A stretch of DNA of 64,000 nt from Aliishimia sp039978895 (GCA_039978895.1 JBDWAL010000055.1:62001-126000), one strand, 5' to 3'; numbered from the stretch's first letter, positions 27,093 to 36,772 are shown. Numbers and translations: made by a program. Notes: generated by a model from the sequence alone, not told the origin.

Positions 27093-27973
27093 CGCAACTT
27101 TCGCTCGCAGTCACGCAGATGACCTGTTCTTAGGACCAAAAAGCTAACATTGCTCGGGCCGAAAAGCTTATCCGTCAAGCGCATGCCTAAGGTGCCAATC
27201 TGATCCTTGTGCAAGAACTGTTTGAAACGCCGTATTTTTGTTCGGAGTTCAATAGAGGTCATTTAGAGCTCGCACATCTATTTGAGGGAAATCCGCTGAT
27301 TGCTCATTTTGCCAAAATTGCATCTAAGTTGCGGGTCGTCCTGCGGATTAGCTTTTTTGAACGCACGGAACGCCAGCTTTCAACTCTATGGCGATGATTG
27401 ATGCGGATGGTACTGTCTTGGGGGTGTTATCGAGAGACGCATAATCCCGATGGCGCAGTATATCAGGAAAAGTTCTATTTCACACCGGGAGACACTGGAT
27501 TTCGTGGTTAGAAGCCCCTCATGGGGTGCATCGGCGTTGGCATCTGTTGGGATCAATGCTTTCTGGAAGCGGCACGATCGATGGCGCTTTTGGGGGCAGA
27601 TGTGTTGTTGTACCCGACTGCAATTGGTTCGGACCCACAAGATCCGCATGTGATGTCAAAACGGCATCGGCATCGGCAGCGGACAATGCAAGGACATGCC
27701 GCAGCCAACATGGCCATCGTTGCCGCGAGCAATCGTGTGGGCACAGCACAGGTCGGACACGAGTTGAGCTTTTATGGCGGCAGCTTTATCGCCGATGAGC
27801 CGATGAGCCGATGAACCGATGAACCGATGAAACGATGAAACGATGAACTTGTGGCTGAGCTAGATGATGCGGCAGGCATTGCTTTGGCAAGTTTTAATTT
27901 GGGCGAAATTGTCAAAAAACGCGTTGCATCGGGTCTGTTTAGCGATCGCTGCCCCGAGACATGCACACTCTAA
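27089..27973 (+). pseudogene. N-carbamoylputrescine amidase-like hydrolase (AguB family), broken
   Basis: The pieces match the AguB type: TQMTCS at the start, VQELFETPYFC (catalytic Glu), GICWDQCFLEAARSMALLGAD (catalytic Cys) and RTMQGHAAANM. Lesions: TAG at 27131 (tryptophan expected), TAA at 27188, a frameshift near 27372, a TAG at 27509 and an 8-bp repeat expansion at 27793-27848. The last stop overlaps the stop of the convergent FMO-like gene. In living form it would convert N-carbamoylputrescine to putrescine, which fits the linked polyamine transporter. Confidence 0.88.
27793..27848 (+). repeat. Seven tandem copies of an 8-bp unit (CGATGARM)
   Basis: Seven in-phase octamers: two CGATGAGC, two CGATGAAC, two CGATGAAA and one CGATGAAC. 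The unit is not a multiple of three, so it scrambles the frame. It lies within the AguB-like pseudogene just after the FIADE-type motif. The paired variants point to growth by slippage. Confidence 0.95.
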
Positions 27974-29202
27974 GCCAACACCGCCGCGCGATGGGTAATG
28001 TCATTCGCAAGCCGCTTGGCATCGACATAAACACCCCAGATAAATGACGACCCGCGCATAGACAGCCAAGGTAAACCAATAAAGTAGATACCGGGCACAG
28101 AAGATATGCCCCGGTCATGCACGGGCGTCCCATTCTCATCGAAACTGTTGACGTCTAACCATTTGAAATCCTGACGGTAGCCCGTTGCCCAAATGACTGT
28201 CGAAATTCCCGCCATCTGGAGGTCAACTTCTCTTGTCGGATACGTCATACAATCCGGTTCAAGTCCGATGATTTTTGCGTCTTCCTCCAATGGAAAGTCT
28301 AGATTGTTGCGCGCAATATATGCGTCGGCTTCTTCAAGCAAAGACAGGTAATTGGCGTCACCTTCGGCCACGTTGCTGGCAAGGTCTGGCTGAAAGGTCA
28401 ACAAGCCCGCGTGATAGGATTTAGTCATTCCAACCAATTTCATCCCCCGCTTGGCGAGGTCCCGGAAATCCACAGTATGACCCCCATGAGCACCGCTGAC
28501 AGCGATGGTGACATGTTCGCGACCCATGGGCGGGGTCCGCATTTCCCATTTCCCAAGAACGCCCAACCAATAGACGAAATCGTGCCCCCGGTAACTGCGT
28601 GGAGGGCGGTCATGAGGCCCGACAGACAAATATACTTCGCGCCCGGAACGTAAGAGTTCATCCGCGATTTGGGCCCCAGAAGAGCCAGCGCCAACGACCA
28701 AAACAGCGCCCTCATCAAGTTGATCAGGGTTGCGGTAGGCTTGCGAATGTATCTGGCTGACAGGCGCGCGATCTGGAATTACTGGCGGAATAACAGGTAC
28801 TTGAAACGATCCGGTGGCGGCGACAATATTTGCGGCTGCCAAGTCACCCTCAGATGTTTGCACAATATACCCAGTCCGGTCATCATTCGCGTGGACCCGC
28901 AGAACTTCGACACCTGTTCTGACCGGCAGTTTGTTGTCTCGCACGTAATCCTCAAAATATTGCGCGCAGCTGTCTTTTGTCGCGAATGCGTTGTCGGCCG
29001 TATCTGCAAATTCTTTGTCGGGGAAGCGGTCATGCCATGCCGGACCGTTTGCAACCAAGCTATCCCAACGTGATGTGCGCCACGCTTCAGCAACGCGACT
29101 TTTTTCGAGAACGACGTGGGAGATGTTCGTTTGACTAAGGTGCATGCTCATGGCGACGCCAGCTTGGCCGCCACCGACGATCACTGTGTTGAATGTCTCC
29201 AT
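27970..29202 (-). CDS. FAD-dependent monooxygenase-like flavoprotein (FMO/CzcO family)
   Basis: 410 residues. FAD-binding VGGGQAG (9-15) at the N-terminus and a second nucleotide-binding motif VGAGSSG in the middle, with WATGYRQDF near the C-terminus, as in putative flavin-containing monooxygenases. ATG 29202 gives the FAD motif its usual place; an upstream start at 29262 would add 20 residues. The gene is intact, although it converges on a badly decayed operon and overlaps its last stop. Substrate unknown; N- or S-oxidation of a small molecule is a family-level guess. Confidence 0.83.
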   Translation of the reverse strand: METFNTVIVGGGQAGVAMSMHLSQTNISHVVLEKSRVAEAWRTSRWDSLVANGPAWHDRFPDKEFADTADNAFATKDSCAQYFEDYVRDNKLPVRTGVEVLRVHANDDRTGYIVQTSEGDLAAANIVAATGSFQVPVIPPVIPDRAPVSQIHSQAYRNPDQLDEGAVLVVGAGSSGAQIADELLRSGREVYLSVGPHDRPPRSYRGHDFVYWLGVLGKWEMRTPPMGREHVTIAVSGAHGGHTVDFRDLAKRGMKLVGMTKSYHAGLLTFQPDLASNVAEGDANYLSLLEEADAYIARNNLDFPLEEDAKIIGLEPDCMTYPTREVDLQMAGISTVIWATGYRQDFKWLDVNSFDENGTPVHDRGISSVPGIYFIGLPWLSMRGSSFIWGVYVDAKRLANDITHRAAVLA

Positions 29203-29439
29203 GGTCGTTTTGCCTTCGATCTTCGCGGTCCACCCGCACCATTGGTTCAGCTTATTATTCACGCTAAGCCTTAAAAAACATCATTTTTGAAAGCCTTGCT
29301 TGGGGTAGGGCTAATCGGGATGTTGGTCTTCTTAAGAATCTTGCGCATAGTCATGTTTAATGCGCGGCACACGATCCGAAAAGTTGACTAAGAAATGCCT
29401 AATGGCGGGCAATTCACCGCGAATTCTATGTGAGGCACT

Positions 29440-31122
29440 ATGACCCCGGACATCATTATCCATAACGGTTCTCTGATGACCTTTGACACGGACACCCCCA
29501 ATGCGCAGGCCTTAGCCATCGCAAAAGGCTTGATTGTAGATATCGGCAATTCCGAAGATGTGCTGACCCTTGCAGGGCCACAAACACAAATCATCAATGC
29601 AAATGGCGCAACAGTTCTACCTGGCTTTATCGACAGCCACGTGCATCTGTTTGGCGGCTCGGTCGAGTTGGAGTGCCTGAATCTATATGGGATTCAAGGC
29701 CTTGAGGCGATGACCGAGGTGATCCGCCCTTATGCAGACGCAAACCCGGATGACACACTGATCTTCTGCGTCATGTCTGATTATGGAATTTTGGGTACAG
29801 GCAAGACACCAACGCGCTTTGATCTGGACCACGTCTTGCCAGATAGACCCTTGGCTTTGTTTGCGCCGGATCATCACACGATTTGGGCCAACACACCTGC
29901 TTTGGAAGTGGCGGGACTTTTGCAAGGTGGAGCAGTGGACGCTGGTTCTGAAATTGTCATGGGTTCTGATGGGCTTGCCTCAGGTGAATTGCTTGAACCG
30001 GGTGCTTACAGTCCGATTTTGGAACTCACCCGTCATGGTGGGCGCGACATGCTTGGTTTGACGAAAGGCAAAGACCCGGTGCCGCCCGCAACGCCTGCGC
30101 AACGGCAGATGGATAAGGATGTGATCGCGCGCGGGTTACGTCATTGCGCAACTCAAGGCATCACGAGTCTGCATTTGATGGATGGCAATACCTATCAGTT
30201 GGAATTGTTGTGTGAACTAGAGGGTGAAGGGCGGCTTCCTTGCCGATGTAACGTGCCATTTCATATGAAAGGGACAGACCCGTTGTCGCGATTGACGTCC
30301 GAGGCTCCTGCGATGCGAGATCGATTCCAGGGCGACAAAGTGCGTTGTAGTCATGTGAAAATGTTCATCGACGGTGTGATCGAAAACGGCACCGCCTTAA
30401 TGCTCGAGCCTTATCCGGGCGAAATGGGCAAAAACGGCAATTCGGGCGATGAGGTCTTCACGCAAGACCATTTTGTGCACTGTTGTGTGGAAGCGGATCG
30501 CTTGGGTTTTCAGATCGCTGTGCACGCCATTGGCGATGCCGGGGTGCGTAGGACAATCGATGCGTATGAAGCGGCGCGCGCAGCAAATGGTGTGCGCGAC
30601 AGTCGACATCGGATCGAACATCTGGAGGTCATGCATCAGGACGACATTCCGCGTCTTGCAGAGCTTGATATTGTGGCGTCAATTCAACCCGGCCATGCCC
30701 CCAGAGGACATGTGTTCCCGCCCCAAGGGGTTGAGCACGTGTTGCATCCGCATCAAATTTCTGGCGCGTTTGCGTGGCAGACCATACGCGACAGTGGGAC
30801 ACCCGTGATCTTTTCAACAGATTGGCCGGTGATCCCTGTTGATGTGATGCCCAACGTGCGTGCGGCCATTGCACCGTTGGATATGGGCGCGCAATGGGGC
30901 GATCAGACGCAAACTCTGACGGATACCTTGACGAGTTACACGCGCGACAATGCTTGGGCCGAATTTCGAGAGGACCAAAAAGGGATGCTCAAAGTCGGTA
31001 TGATGGCGGATGTTGTTGTCATGAGCCACGACTTGGCGGCTCTTGACGCGAACTTGATTACTGATGCTTCAGCCGTTGTGACCATTTGCGACGGGGGGGT
31101 AACCTTTCAAGCGCAGCCTTAA
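29440..31122 (+). CDS. YtcJ-like amidohydrolase (amidohydrolase 3 family)
   Basis: 560 residues. A metal-binding D-S-H-V-H appears in PGFIDSHVHLFGG, and later histidines are in VHAIGDAG and RIEHLEV, followed by STDWPV with the aspartate ligand. This is the pattern of YtcJ/AepA-type amidohydrolases, which hydrolyse amides or cyclic amides of unknown identity. GAGG lies just before ATG 29440. The TAA overlaps the stop of the convergent MFS gene in TTAA. Confidence 0.88.
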   Translation: MTPDIIIHNGSLMTFDTDTPNAQALAIAKGLIVDIGNSEDVLTLAGPQTQIINANGATVLPGFIDSHVHLFGGSVELECLNLYGIQGLEAMTEVIRPYADANPDDTLIFCVMSDYGILGTGKTPTRFDLDHVLPDRPLALFAPDHHTIWANTPALEVAGLLQGGAVDAGSEIVMGSDGLASGELLEPGAYSPILELTRHGGRDMLGLTKGKDPVPPATPAQRQMDKDVIARGLRHCATQGITSLHLMDGNTYQLELLCELEGEGRLPCRCNVPFHMKGTDPLSRLTSEAPAMRDRFQGDKVRCSHVKMFIDGVIENGTALMLEPYPGEMGKNGNSGDEVFTQDHFVHCCVEADRLGFQIAVHAIGDAGVRRTIDAYEAARAANGVRDSRHRIEHLEVMHQDDIPRLAELDIVASIQPGHAPRGHVFPPQGVEHVLHPHQISGAFAWQTIRDSGTPVIFSTDWPVIPVDVMPNVRAAIAPLDMGAQWGDQTQTLTDTLTSYTRDNAWAEFREDQKGMLKVGMMADVVVMSHDLAALDANLITDASAVVTICDGGVTFQAQP

Positions 31123-32309
31123 GACGGAGCCGCTTGAGATCTGTCAAACACCAGAGCGACCAAGGCCAGAACAAGAATGATCAAGGCAACACCGGCAAGG
31201 ATGGCCCATCCGAAACCGGCAATAATAACCCCGGCTGCAAACGCGCACACCGTGGACGCAAGCGCGATGATCGTATCGTTCGCCCCCTGTACTACTGGTT
31301 TCTCTTCGGCCGAGACAGCACTTGCCAGCATGTTTGTGGCACCAATGAAGCCAAAATTCCAACCCACCCCGAGGACAATTAGCGACACATAGAAATGCGC
31401 GGCTGACAAACCACTCGCGGCAGCAATTGCCGCAAGCATTAGCAAGATAAGGCCCGTCATCGCAATGCGTCGGGTGCCAACCCATTTGATCAAAAATCCA
31501 GTGAAAAAGCTGGGCGCAAACATCGCAACGACATGCCAGCGGATCACGTCCCCGGCGAGGGTTTCTGTGAAACCACACCCAATCATTGCAAGAGGCGTCG
31601 GCACCATGAGGAAGACCATGATCCCTTGCGACACCGCGCCAATGCCGACGGCTGTGCGCACAGGGCCGCGTCGCAATAATGCGAGTGCTGCAAAACGGCT
31701 TGCATGTGCGGGTCGCTCTGTGGGCTTTGCGTTCGGAATATTGATGGCGAGCAAAGGCAAAAGCCCGACCAAAGAAATGATCGCAATCGCGGCGTAAGCC
31801 CCTGCCAATGGAACCGGGGCAAGGGCGTCTTTGGCCAAGATAAACATCTGCGGCCCAACAAACGCGGCGACCAATCCGGATGTCAGCATCAATGAAATCG
31901 CCACGGGTTGCCAGTCAGAGCTGACAACTTCAGCGGCCGCAAAGCGAAAGTACTGATAGCAAGTCAGGGCGGCCCCAAGCGCAAAATGCGCGATGCATAA
32001 CAGTACAAAGCTGCTCGTTATTAAGGCCCATGTGCCAAGCAGGGCACCCAAAATGGCAAGCCCCGCACCGATGAGGAACCCTGCCTTGCGCCCCAACCGC
32101 CCCATCAAGAGCGAAAAAGGTGCAGCGGCGATCAGGCCTGCCAGCGTTTGGATGGATGCGGGCAAGGTGGCCAACGCCGTTGATGGGGCCAGCATTAAGC
32201 CTGCTAACCCGCCAAGAATGATCAACATGGGCATTGCTGAGGCAAGAACTGTATTGGCGGCCAGCAACCCTAAAAAATGGCGGTTTTGGATGAAAAAGGA
32301 CGATGGCAC
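31119..32309 (-). CDS. MFS transporter
   Basis: 396 residues, mostly hydrophobic, with about 12 membrane segments and the MFS loop motif LLMGRLGRKAGF between segments 2 and 3. A GTG start at 32309 is chosen because AGGAAG lies about eight bases upstream; further-upstream starts would run into the divergent regulator. It is divergent from a GlxA-type regulator (starts 86 bases apart), which may control it. Drug or metabolite export is the usual role, but the substrate cannot be predicted. Confidence 0.86.
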   Translation of the reverse strand: MPSSFFIQNRHFLGLLAANTVLASAMPMLIILGGLAGLMLAPSTALATLPASIQTLAGLIAAAPFSLLMGRLGRKAGFLIGAGLAILGALLGTWALITSSFVLLCIAHFALGAALTCYQYFRFAAAEVVSSDWQPVAISLMLTSGLVAAFVGPQMFILAKDALAPVPLAGAYAAIAIISLVGLLPLLAINIPNAKPTERPAHASRFAALALLRRGPVRTAVGIGAVSQGIMVFLMVPTPLAMIGCGFTETLAGDVIRWHVVAMFAPSFFTGFLIKWVGTRRIAMTGLILLMLAAIAAASGLSAAHFYVSLIVLGVGWNFGFIGATNMLASAVSAEEKPVVQGANDTIIALASTVCAFAAGVIIAGFGWAILAGVALIILVLALVALVFDRSQAAPS

Positions 32310-32394
32310 GGAATGGCTTCCTTTGACGAACGTGTTGACTTGAGGTGTTTTACCTGAGAACAAGATTGTCTTAAATGTCAAATTGGCGTCAAAA

Positions 32395-33348
32395 ATGGAC
32401 AAACCGCACGAAGCTAGCAAAATTGATATTCTGTTGTTCGACGGGGTGAACATGTTGGACGTTGCAGGCCCGGTAGAGGCGTTCGAAGCTGCCTTCGTTG
32501 GTGGCGGTAAAGCCTACACAATGCGATATGTGTCCTGTGACGGCGAACCGGTGCGCGCGTCGTGTGGGCTGCGCATGGTGGTTGACGCACAATTGTCGAC
32601 AGATGCACATGGTGCAGACGTGTTGATCCCCGGCGGCAAAGGTGTTGATGCTTTGCTTGAAAACGAATGGCTGTTAGCGACGGTTCGGTCGCGCTCAGGT
32701 CAGGGGCGGATGATCTCGATCTGTTCGGGGGCTTTGGTGTTGGCGGCGGCAGGTTTGTTGGACGGGCGGTCTGCCACAACGCATTGGTCACGCGAAGTAG
32801 ATACCCGTCGATATGACAAGGTTTCTTGGGATCTCAACCGGATCAATGCGATCAGTGAGGGCGTGTTCACGTCTGCGGGTGTGACCACCGGGATTGATCT
32901 GGCACTTGATATTATTCGTCTGGATTGTGGGTCTGTGGTTGCGCTTGAAGTGGCGCGCGAATTGGTAGTTCAATTGCGCCGGACGGGTGGGCAAAGTCAG
33001 TATGCCATCCACTTGGCGGGCCAATTTACCAAGGATGATGCATTGACACGGTTGATCGAAGATGTGGTTACGCAACCGCATCTAGATTGGTCGCTAGAGG
33101 CCTTGGCCCGCAAGGCTGGGATGAACACACGCACCTTGTCGCGGCATTTCAAACGGGACCTGCATCAATCGCCCGGGCAATTTGTCGAACGGGTCAGAGT
33201 GGATCACGCACGTGGGCTATTGTTAGAGAACCTCGCGCTTAAGCAGGTGGCAATCGACAGTGGTTTTGGGGACTTGCAACGCATGCGACGCGCGTTTCAA
33301 CGCCGTTTTGGAATACATGTCAGCGATTACCTTAACGCGTTTGGTTAA
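32395..33348 (+). CDS. GlxA-type AraC-family regulator (DJ-1/PfpI-like + HTH)
   Basis: 317 residues in two domains. Residues ~1-185 form a DJ-1/PfpI-like domain with the elbow motif SICSGALVLAAAGLLDGR. The rest is an AraC-type double helix-turn-helix (ALARKAGMNTRTLSRHF and then QVAIDSGFGDLQRMRRAF). Such regulators control amine and amino-acid breakdown genes in many proteobacteria. ATG 32395 is chosen over a TTG 12 bases upstream. Divergent from the MFS gene. Confidence 0.9.
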   Translation: MDKPHEASKIDILLFDGVNMLDVAGPVEAFEAAFVGGGKAYTMRYVSCDGEPVRASCGLRMVVDAQLSTDAHGADVLIPGGKGVDALLENEWLLATVRSRSGQGRMISICSGALVLAAAGLLDGRSATTHWSREVDTRRYDKVSWDLNRINAISEGVFTSAGVTTGIDLALDIIRLDCGSVVALEVARELVVQLRRTGGQSQYAIHLAGQFTKDDALTRLIEDVVTQPHLDWSLEALARKAGMNTRTLSRHFKRDLHQSPGQFVERVRVDHARGLLLENLALKQVAIDSGFGDLQRMRRAFQRRFGIHVSDYLNAFG

Positions 33349-33354
33349 CGAAGC

Positions 33355-33738
33355 TTAGCCAAGCGACAAGCGGTTGCCGTATTTCTCCAAGATGTCCAGC
33401 GAAACCACTTCCAATGCGCGTCTATGTGTCGCCGCCAGATTGACTTGCGGGGCGCAATCTTCTTCGTGGGCCTGCAGGAACCGACTGGCGCAAAGACACC
33501 AACTGTCACCCGGTTTGAGGCCTGGAAACCGGAACTCTGGGCGTGGTGTGCTCAGGTCATTGCCTAGATATTTCGAGAAGGCGAGGAACTCTGCGGTCAT
33601 CACCGCGCAAACTGTGTGGCTGCCCTGATCCGCATCACATGTGTTGCAGTGTCCGTCGCGGAAAAAGCCGGTTACCGGATCAAGCCCACACATCTCAAGT
33701 GGGTTTCCTAGCACGTTTACGCTGACATCTGGTTCCAT
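33355..33738 (-). CDS. DUF2237 family protein
   Basis: 127 residues. The pattern NVLGNPLEMCGLDPVTGFFRDG, then CAVMTAEFLAFS and PGDSWCLCASRF, with several conserved cysteines, matches DUF2237, a family of small proteins with no established role. It starts one base away from the end of the beta-lactamase-like gene upstream on the same strand, so the two are probably co-transcribed. Confidence 0.88.
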   Translation of the reverse strand: MEPDVSVNVLGNPLEMCGLDPVTGFFRDGHCNTCDADQGSHTVCAVMTAEFLAFSKYLGNDLSTPRPEFRFPGLKPGDSWCLCASRFLQAHEEDCAPQVNLAATHRRALEVVSLDILEKYGNRLSLG

Positions 33739-33739
33739 G

Positions 33740-34912
33740 TTAGTTCTCTAAACTGGCTGCGATTTGACGAAAAATTTCGACATTCTGACCGCTGACACCG
33801 TCTTCGCGGAAGTTACGGTCTGCGGCAGTTGTGACGATCACGACATCGCGTTGTTGATCGATATAGACGTATTGTCCATATATGCCGCGCCCCATGAAAA
33901 CGCCAGCATCGGCCTGTCGCGGGATCCACCATTGATAGCCGTATTTGAACTCATCGTCAGGTTCGGTTTTTGCGGACGGCGCCGTGCTTTCAGCGACCCA
34001 ATCAGCAGGTACGATTTGTTGTCCGTTCCAAAACCCGTTTTGTTTGATCATCAATCCAAATCGCGCGTAATCGCGCGTGGTGATGTTCAACCCACCCAAT
34101 ACGAAAGCGACGCCATCGCCATCTGTGAGGTAGTAGGCGTCTTGTTCCATTCCCAACTTTGACAAGATCTTCTCGCTCAGTAGTTCCGGGACAGATCGCC
34201 CCGTGGCTCCGCGGATCACCATGCCAAGCACGTGTGTATCAATCGAGACATATTTCCAAGCAACGCCGGGGGCTTGGAATGTCTCTTTTAGGTCAATGGC
34301 ATATCCGTCCATCGAGCCACCCAAAGCAAGGAGGCGTCCCATTTTGTTGATGTCGGAATTATAGGCGAGATAGTCCTCATCAAATGTCACACCAGAGGAC
34401 ATCTGCAACACGTTGCGCACGGTGGCGCGGTCATAAGCGCTGCCCTTCAAGCTAGGCACATAGTCCGTAACCAGATCATCCAATGAAGCAATCGCACCGT
34501 CTTGCACGATAATGCCGAACAGGGCCGACAGATAGGACTTCGCGACCGACCACGAAATTCTACGGTCCGTCGCAGTCGTTCCAAGATAGTAATCCTCGAA
34601 CACGACTTGACCTTTGTGCACGACCAAAAGCGAGGTCACGTCTCTTTCATCGCGCCATGTTGCCACTGTGTCGGGTAGGACGGCATCTGGCCCTGTGGGA
34701 AGTTCTGACATAGGTCCGGGCCCGCGCGGCACTGGCACATTCAGGAATGCTGTGTCCATACCACTGAAATTACCAACGATTTTGTCTGCTTCAAACAGTG
34801 AATTTACAGTCATCAAGCGGCTGATATCTTTGCGTTTCCATGTGCCGACGACGACTAAAGCCAGAGCCAAAGCCAAAAGTGCTCGTCCCACCCATTTCAG
34901 ACCATTGCGCAT
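33740..34912 (-). CDS. Serine hydrolase, class C beta-lactamase family
   Basis: 390 residues. An N-terminal membrane anchor or signal (about residues 7-23, ALLALALALVVVG) is followed by a penicillin-binding-protein-like hydrolase domain. The nucleophile is in SVAK (Ser122-Lys125). Active-site partners would follow around YNSD. Proteins of this type range from esterases to peptidases; few confer beta-lactam resistance. Upstream of and nearly touching the DUF2237 gene. Confidence 0.86.
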   Translation of the reverse strand: MRNGLKWVGRALLALALALVVVGTWKRKDISRLMTVNSLFEADKIVGNFSGMDTAFLNVPVPRGPGPMSELPTGPDAVLPDTVATWRDERDVTSLLVVHKGQVVFEDYYLGTTATDRRISWSVAKSYLSALFGIIVQDGAIASLDDLVTDYVPSLKGSAYDRATVRNVLQMSSGVTFDEDYLAYNSDINKMGRLLALGGSMDGYAIDLKETFQAPGVAWKYVSIDTHVLGMVIRGATGRSVPELLSEKILSKLGMEQDAYYLTDGDGVAFVLGGLNITTRDYARFGLMIKQNGFWNGQQIVPADWVAESTAPSAKTEPDDEFKYGYQWWIPRQADAGVFMGRGIYGQYVYIDQQRDVVIVTTAADRNFREDGVSGQNVEIFRQIAASLEN

Positions 34913-35009
34913 ATGTGCTTGCCCCTTGAAGTTGTGACGGAATAGGGAACACGTGCAGCGACATTGCGCAAGGACCTTACGCGAACTCAGACCTGACGTT
35001 GCGAACGCC

Positions 35010-36053
35010 TCAGTTTGAGGGCTCGCCGATCCACTTTACCCAACGACCATGGAAATCCGCACGCCCCAGATGCAAAATATCGCCGCCAGGCCACATCTGC
35101 AAAGTGATGGCCCCGCCACCAAGTCCGTCGCGATCGCCATCATTTTCCAACTGTAACCATGCGAGCGGGGCATCCGTGCTTGCTTTCGCCCCGACGTCTT
35201 CGATCATCTTGCGTCCGCGCGCTTGCTGTTGTGGCGGGAAGTACTGCCACGCAACGGTGTTTTGGATCAGGTGAGCATGTCCTTTGGGCGCAGCGGCCAA
35301 ACGCGACTCCAGCCAATCAACAGCGTCGGCTTTGTCCACTGGGGCTGCGACAGCACCAGCGGCAGCTCGCGTCATATCCAGGCGGTAAGGTTGGTCTGCC
35401 CAAAGATACGCCGTGAGGCGCAGCAGATCGTCTGGATGCGTTGGATCAAGCGGATTCAAATCCACGCCGCGACGCCCAGAGACAACGGGACGGCCCCCTA
35501 TCGGGGCGGGCCCTGTCCATTCTGGGCGCAACGTGACAGCGGGATCTGTGTTGCCAACGCGCCAATCTTCGGCTTCGAGCGCGAATTGATCCCACATCAA
35601 ATTCAATCCACCTGAAGCCCCAAGTTCAGATACCCAAAACGGCAGCTCGAAACGCTGCGCCACGATCATAGCGGCTGGAATCAGTGCGGCTGAACGGCGC
35701 AATTCGTTGGTTTGTGGCGCGCTGTCGATCCATTCGGTCAAGAAAATGTCATGAGCGATTAAAGCGTCCAAGATACCTTCCTTGAAGGTCGCATCTGAAG
35801 GCGTGTGTGGCGGATAAACGGCATCAAGCGCGCTGTCGCCGTTCAAGCGCAACGCATGTAACCCACCCGCAATGCGCAAGGGTAATGAGTGGCCCACAGG
35901 GCCAATATCCCCTTCAAATGTGTCGCATTTTGCCGCTAATTTTGTCTCGCTTGGCCAGTGATCGGCCAGTAGCGTCAACAATCGCGCCATGAATGGAGAG
36001 CCAAGATTGGCACAAGACGTGGATTGATCGCGAAATGCGCTTTCTAGGGTCAT
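35010..36053 (-). CDS. DUF2332 family protein
   Basis: 347 residues. RIAGGLHALRLNGDS, then SELGASGGLNLMWD and later DRRGVDLNPLD-type segments (here RRGVDLNPLDPTHPDDLLRL), match DUF2332. Function is unknown. The ATG overlaps the stop of pth by one base (ATGA), so it is translationally coupled to peptidyl-tRNA hydrolase. Confidence 0.86.
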   Translation of the reverse strand: MTLESAFRDQSTSCANLGSPFMARLLTLLADHWPSETKLAAKCDTFEGDIGPVGHSLPLRIAGGLHALRLNGDSALDAVYPPHTPSDATFKEGILDALIAHDIFLTEWIDSAPQTNELRRSAALIPAAMIVAQRFELPFWVSELGASGGLNLMWDQFALEAEDWRVGNTDPAVTLRPEWTGPAPIGGRPVVSGRRGVDLNPLDPTHPDDLLRLTAYLWADQPYRLDMTRAAAGAVAAPVDKADAVDWLESRLAAAPKGHAHLIQNTVAWQYFPPQQQARGRKMIEDVGAKASTDAPLAWLQLENDGDRDGLGGGAITLQMWPGGDILHLGRADFHGRWVKWIGEPSN

Positions 36054-36772
36054 CAGCGAAACCGATCTGCTAATTTTTGCAACGCGGTGCGGGTGTCGGG
36101 CGAAGCTTCGGGTTCAGAAGGGATCGCTTGCGTCGAGGCATTTGCTTTTTGAGCAGTCTTCGTCTCGGGTTTGGCTTTGCCTTGTTTGCCCGTGCCAGAC
36201 CGCGCAGGCGCCACACGCAATGCAATCGCGTTTAGGAATTTTCCACTGTCGCCAGACGCCAAATGCACTGCACCGTCTGACACACCGCGTATGACATCAT
36301 CAAGCCAGTTCTGATCCGCTTTCGGAAAATCGCGAAGGACAAAGCCTGGAACTGCATCTTTGTGACCGGGGTGTCCCACACCGAGCCGCACGCGAGCATA
36401 GGCTTCCCCGATATGTCCATGCACTGAGCGCAACCCATTGTGCCCCGCGTGACCGCCGCCTGTCTTGTAACGAACTTTGGCCGGGGCGAGGTCGATTTCA
36501 TCGTGCAGCACAATGACGTCAGCCGGGGTGAGCTTATAGAACCGCATGGCTTCGCCCACGGATTGGCCAGACAGGTTCATGAAGGTTTCCGGCTTGAGCA
36601 ATACAGCTTTTTCAGATCCTAGCCGTCCTTCGCTGATCTGACCTTGGAATTTAGACTTCCACCCTGAAAATCCGTGATCGTCTGCAATCCTGTCCACAGC
36701 CATGAAGCCGATATTGTGACGGTTCATCGCGTATTTCGAGCCGGGATTGCCGAGGCCGACGATAAGTAACAT
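36053..36772 (-). CDS. pth: Peptidyl-tRNA hydrolase
   Basis: 239 residues. LLIVGLGNPGSKY and the catalytic His19 (NRHNIGF), then KPETFMNLSG and HDEIDLAPAK, are standard. It frees tRNA from prematurely released peptidyl-tRNA. The C-terminal ~50 residues form a charged, low-complexity tail rich in Lys, Ala and Pro, longer than in enterobacterial Pth but common in Rhodobacterales. ATG 36772 is chosen because the canonical N-terminus begins there. Confidence 0.96.
   Translation of the reverse strand: MLLIVGLGNPGSKYAMNRHNIGFMAVDRIADDHGFSGWKSKFQGQISEGRLGSEKAVLLKPETFMNLSGQSVGEAMRFYKLTPADVIVLHDEIDLAPAKVRYKTGGGHAGHNGLRSVHGHIGEAYARVRLGVGHPGHKDAVPGFVLRDFPKADQNWLDDVIRGVSDGAVHLASGDSGKFLNAIALRVAPARSGTGKQGKAKPETKTAQKANASTQAIPSEPEASPDTRTALQKLADRFR

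Noticed and set aside
20381..27973. Sequencing or assembly error as the cause of all broken frames
   Set aside because: Lesions include base substitutions to stops, a 19-bp duplication and an octamer expansion, and they are confined to one operon; single-base indels at G-runs alone could be errors, but not the whole pattern.
32336..32362. AGGT-GTTTT-ACCT repeat between the MFS and GlxA-type genes
   Set aside because: Four-base arms are expected by chance in a region this size.
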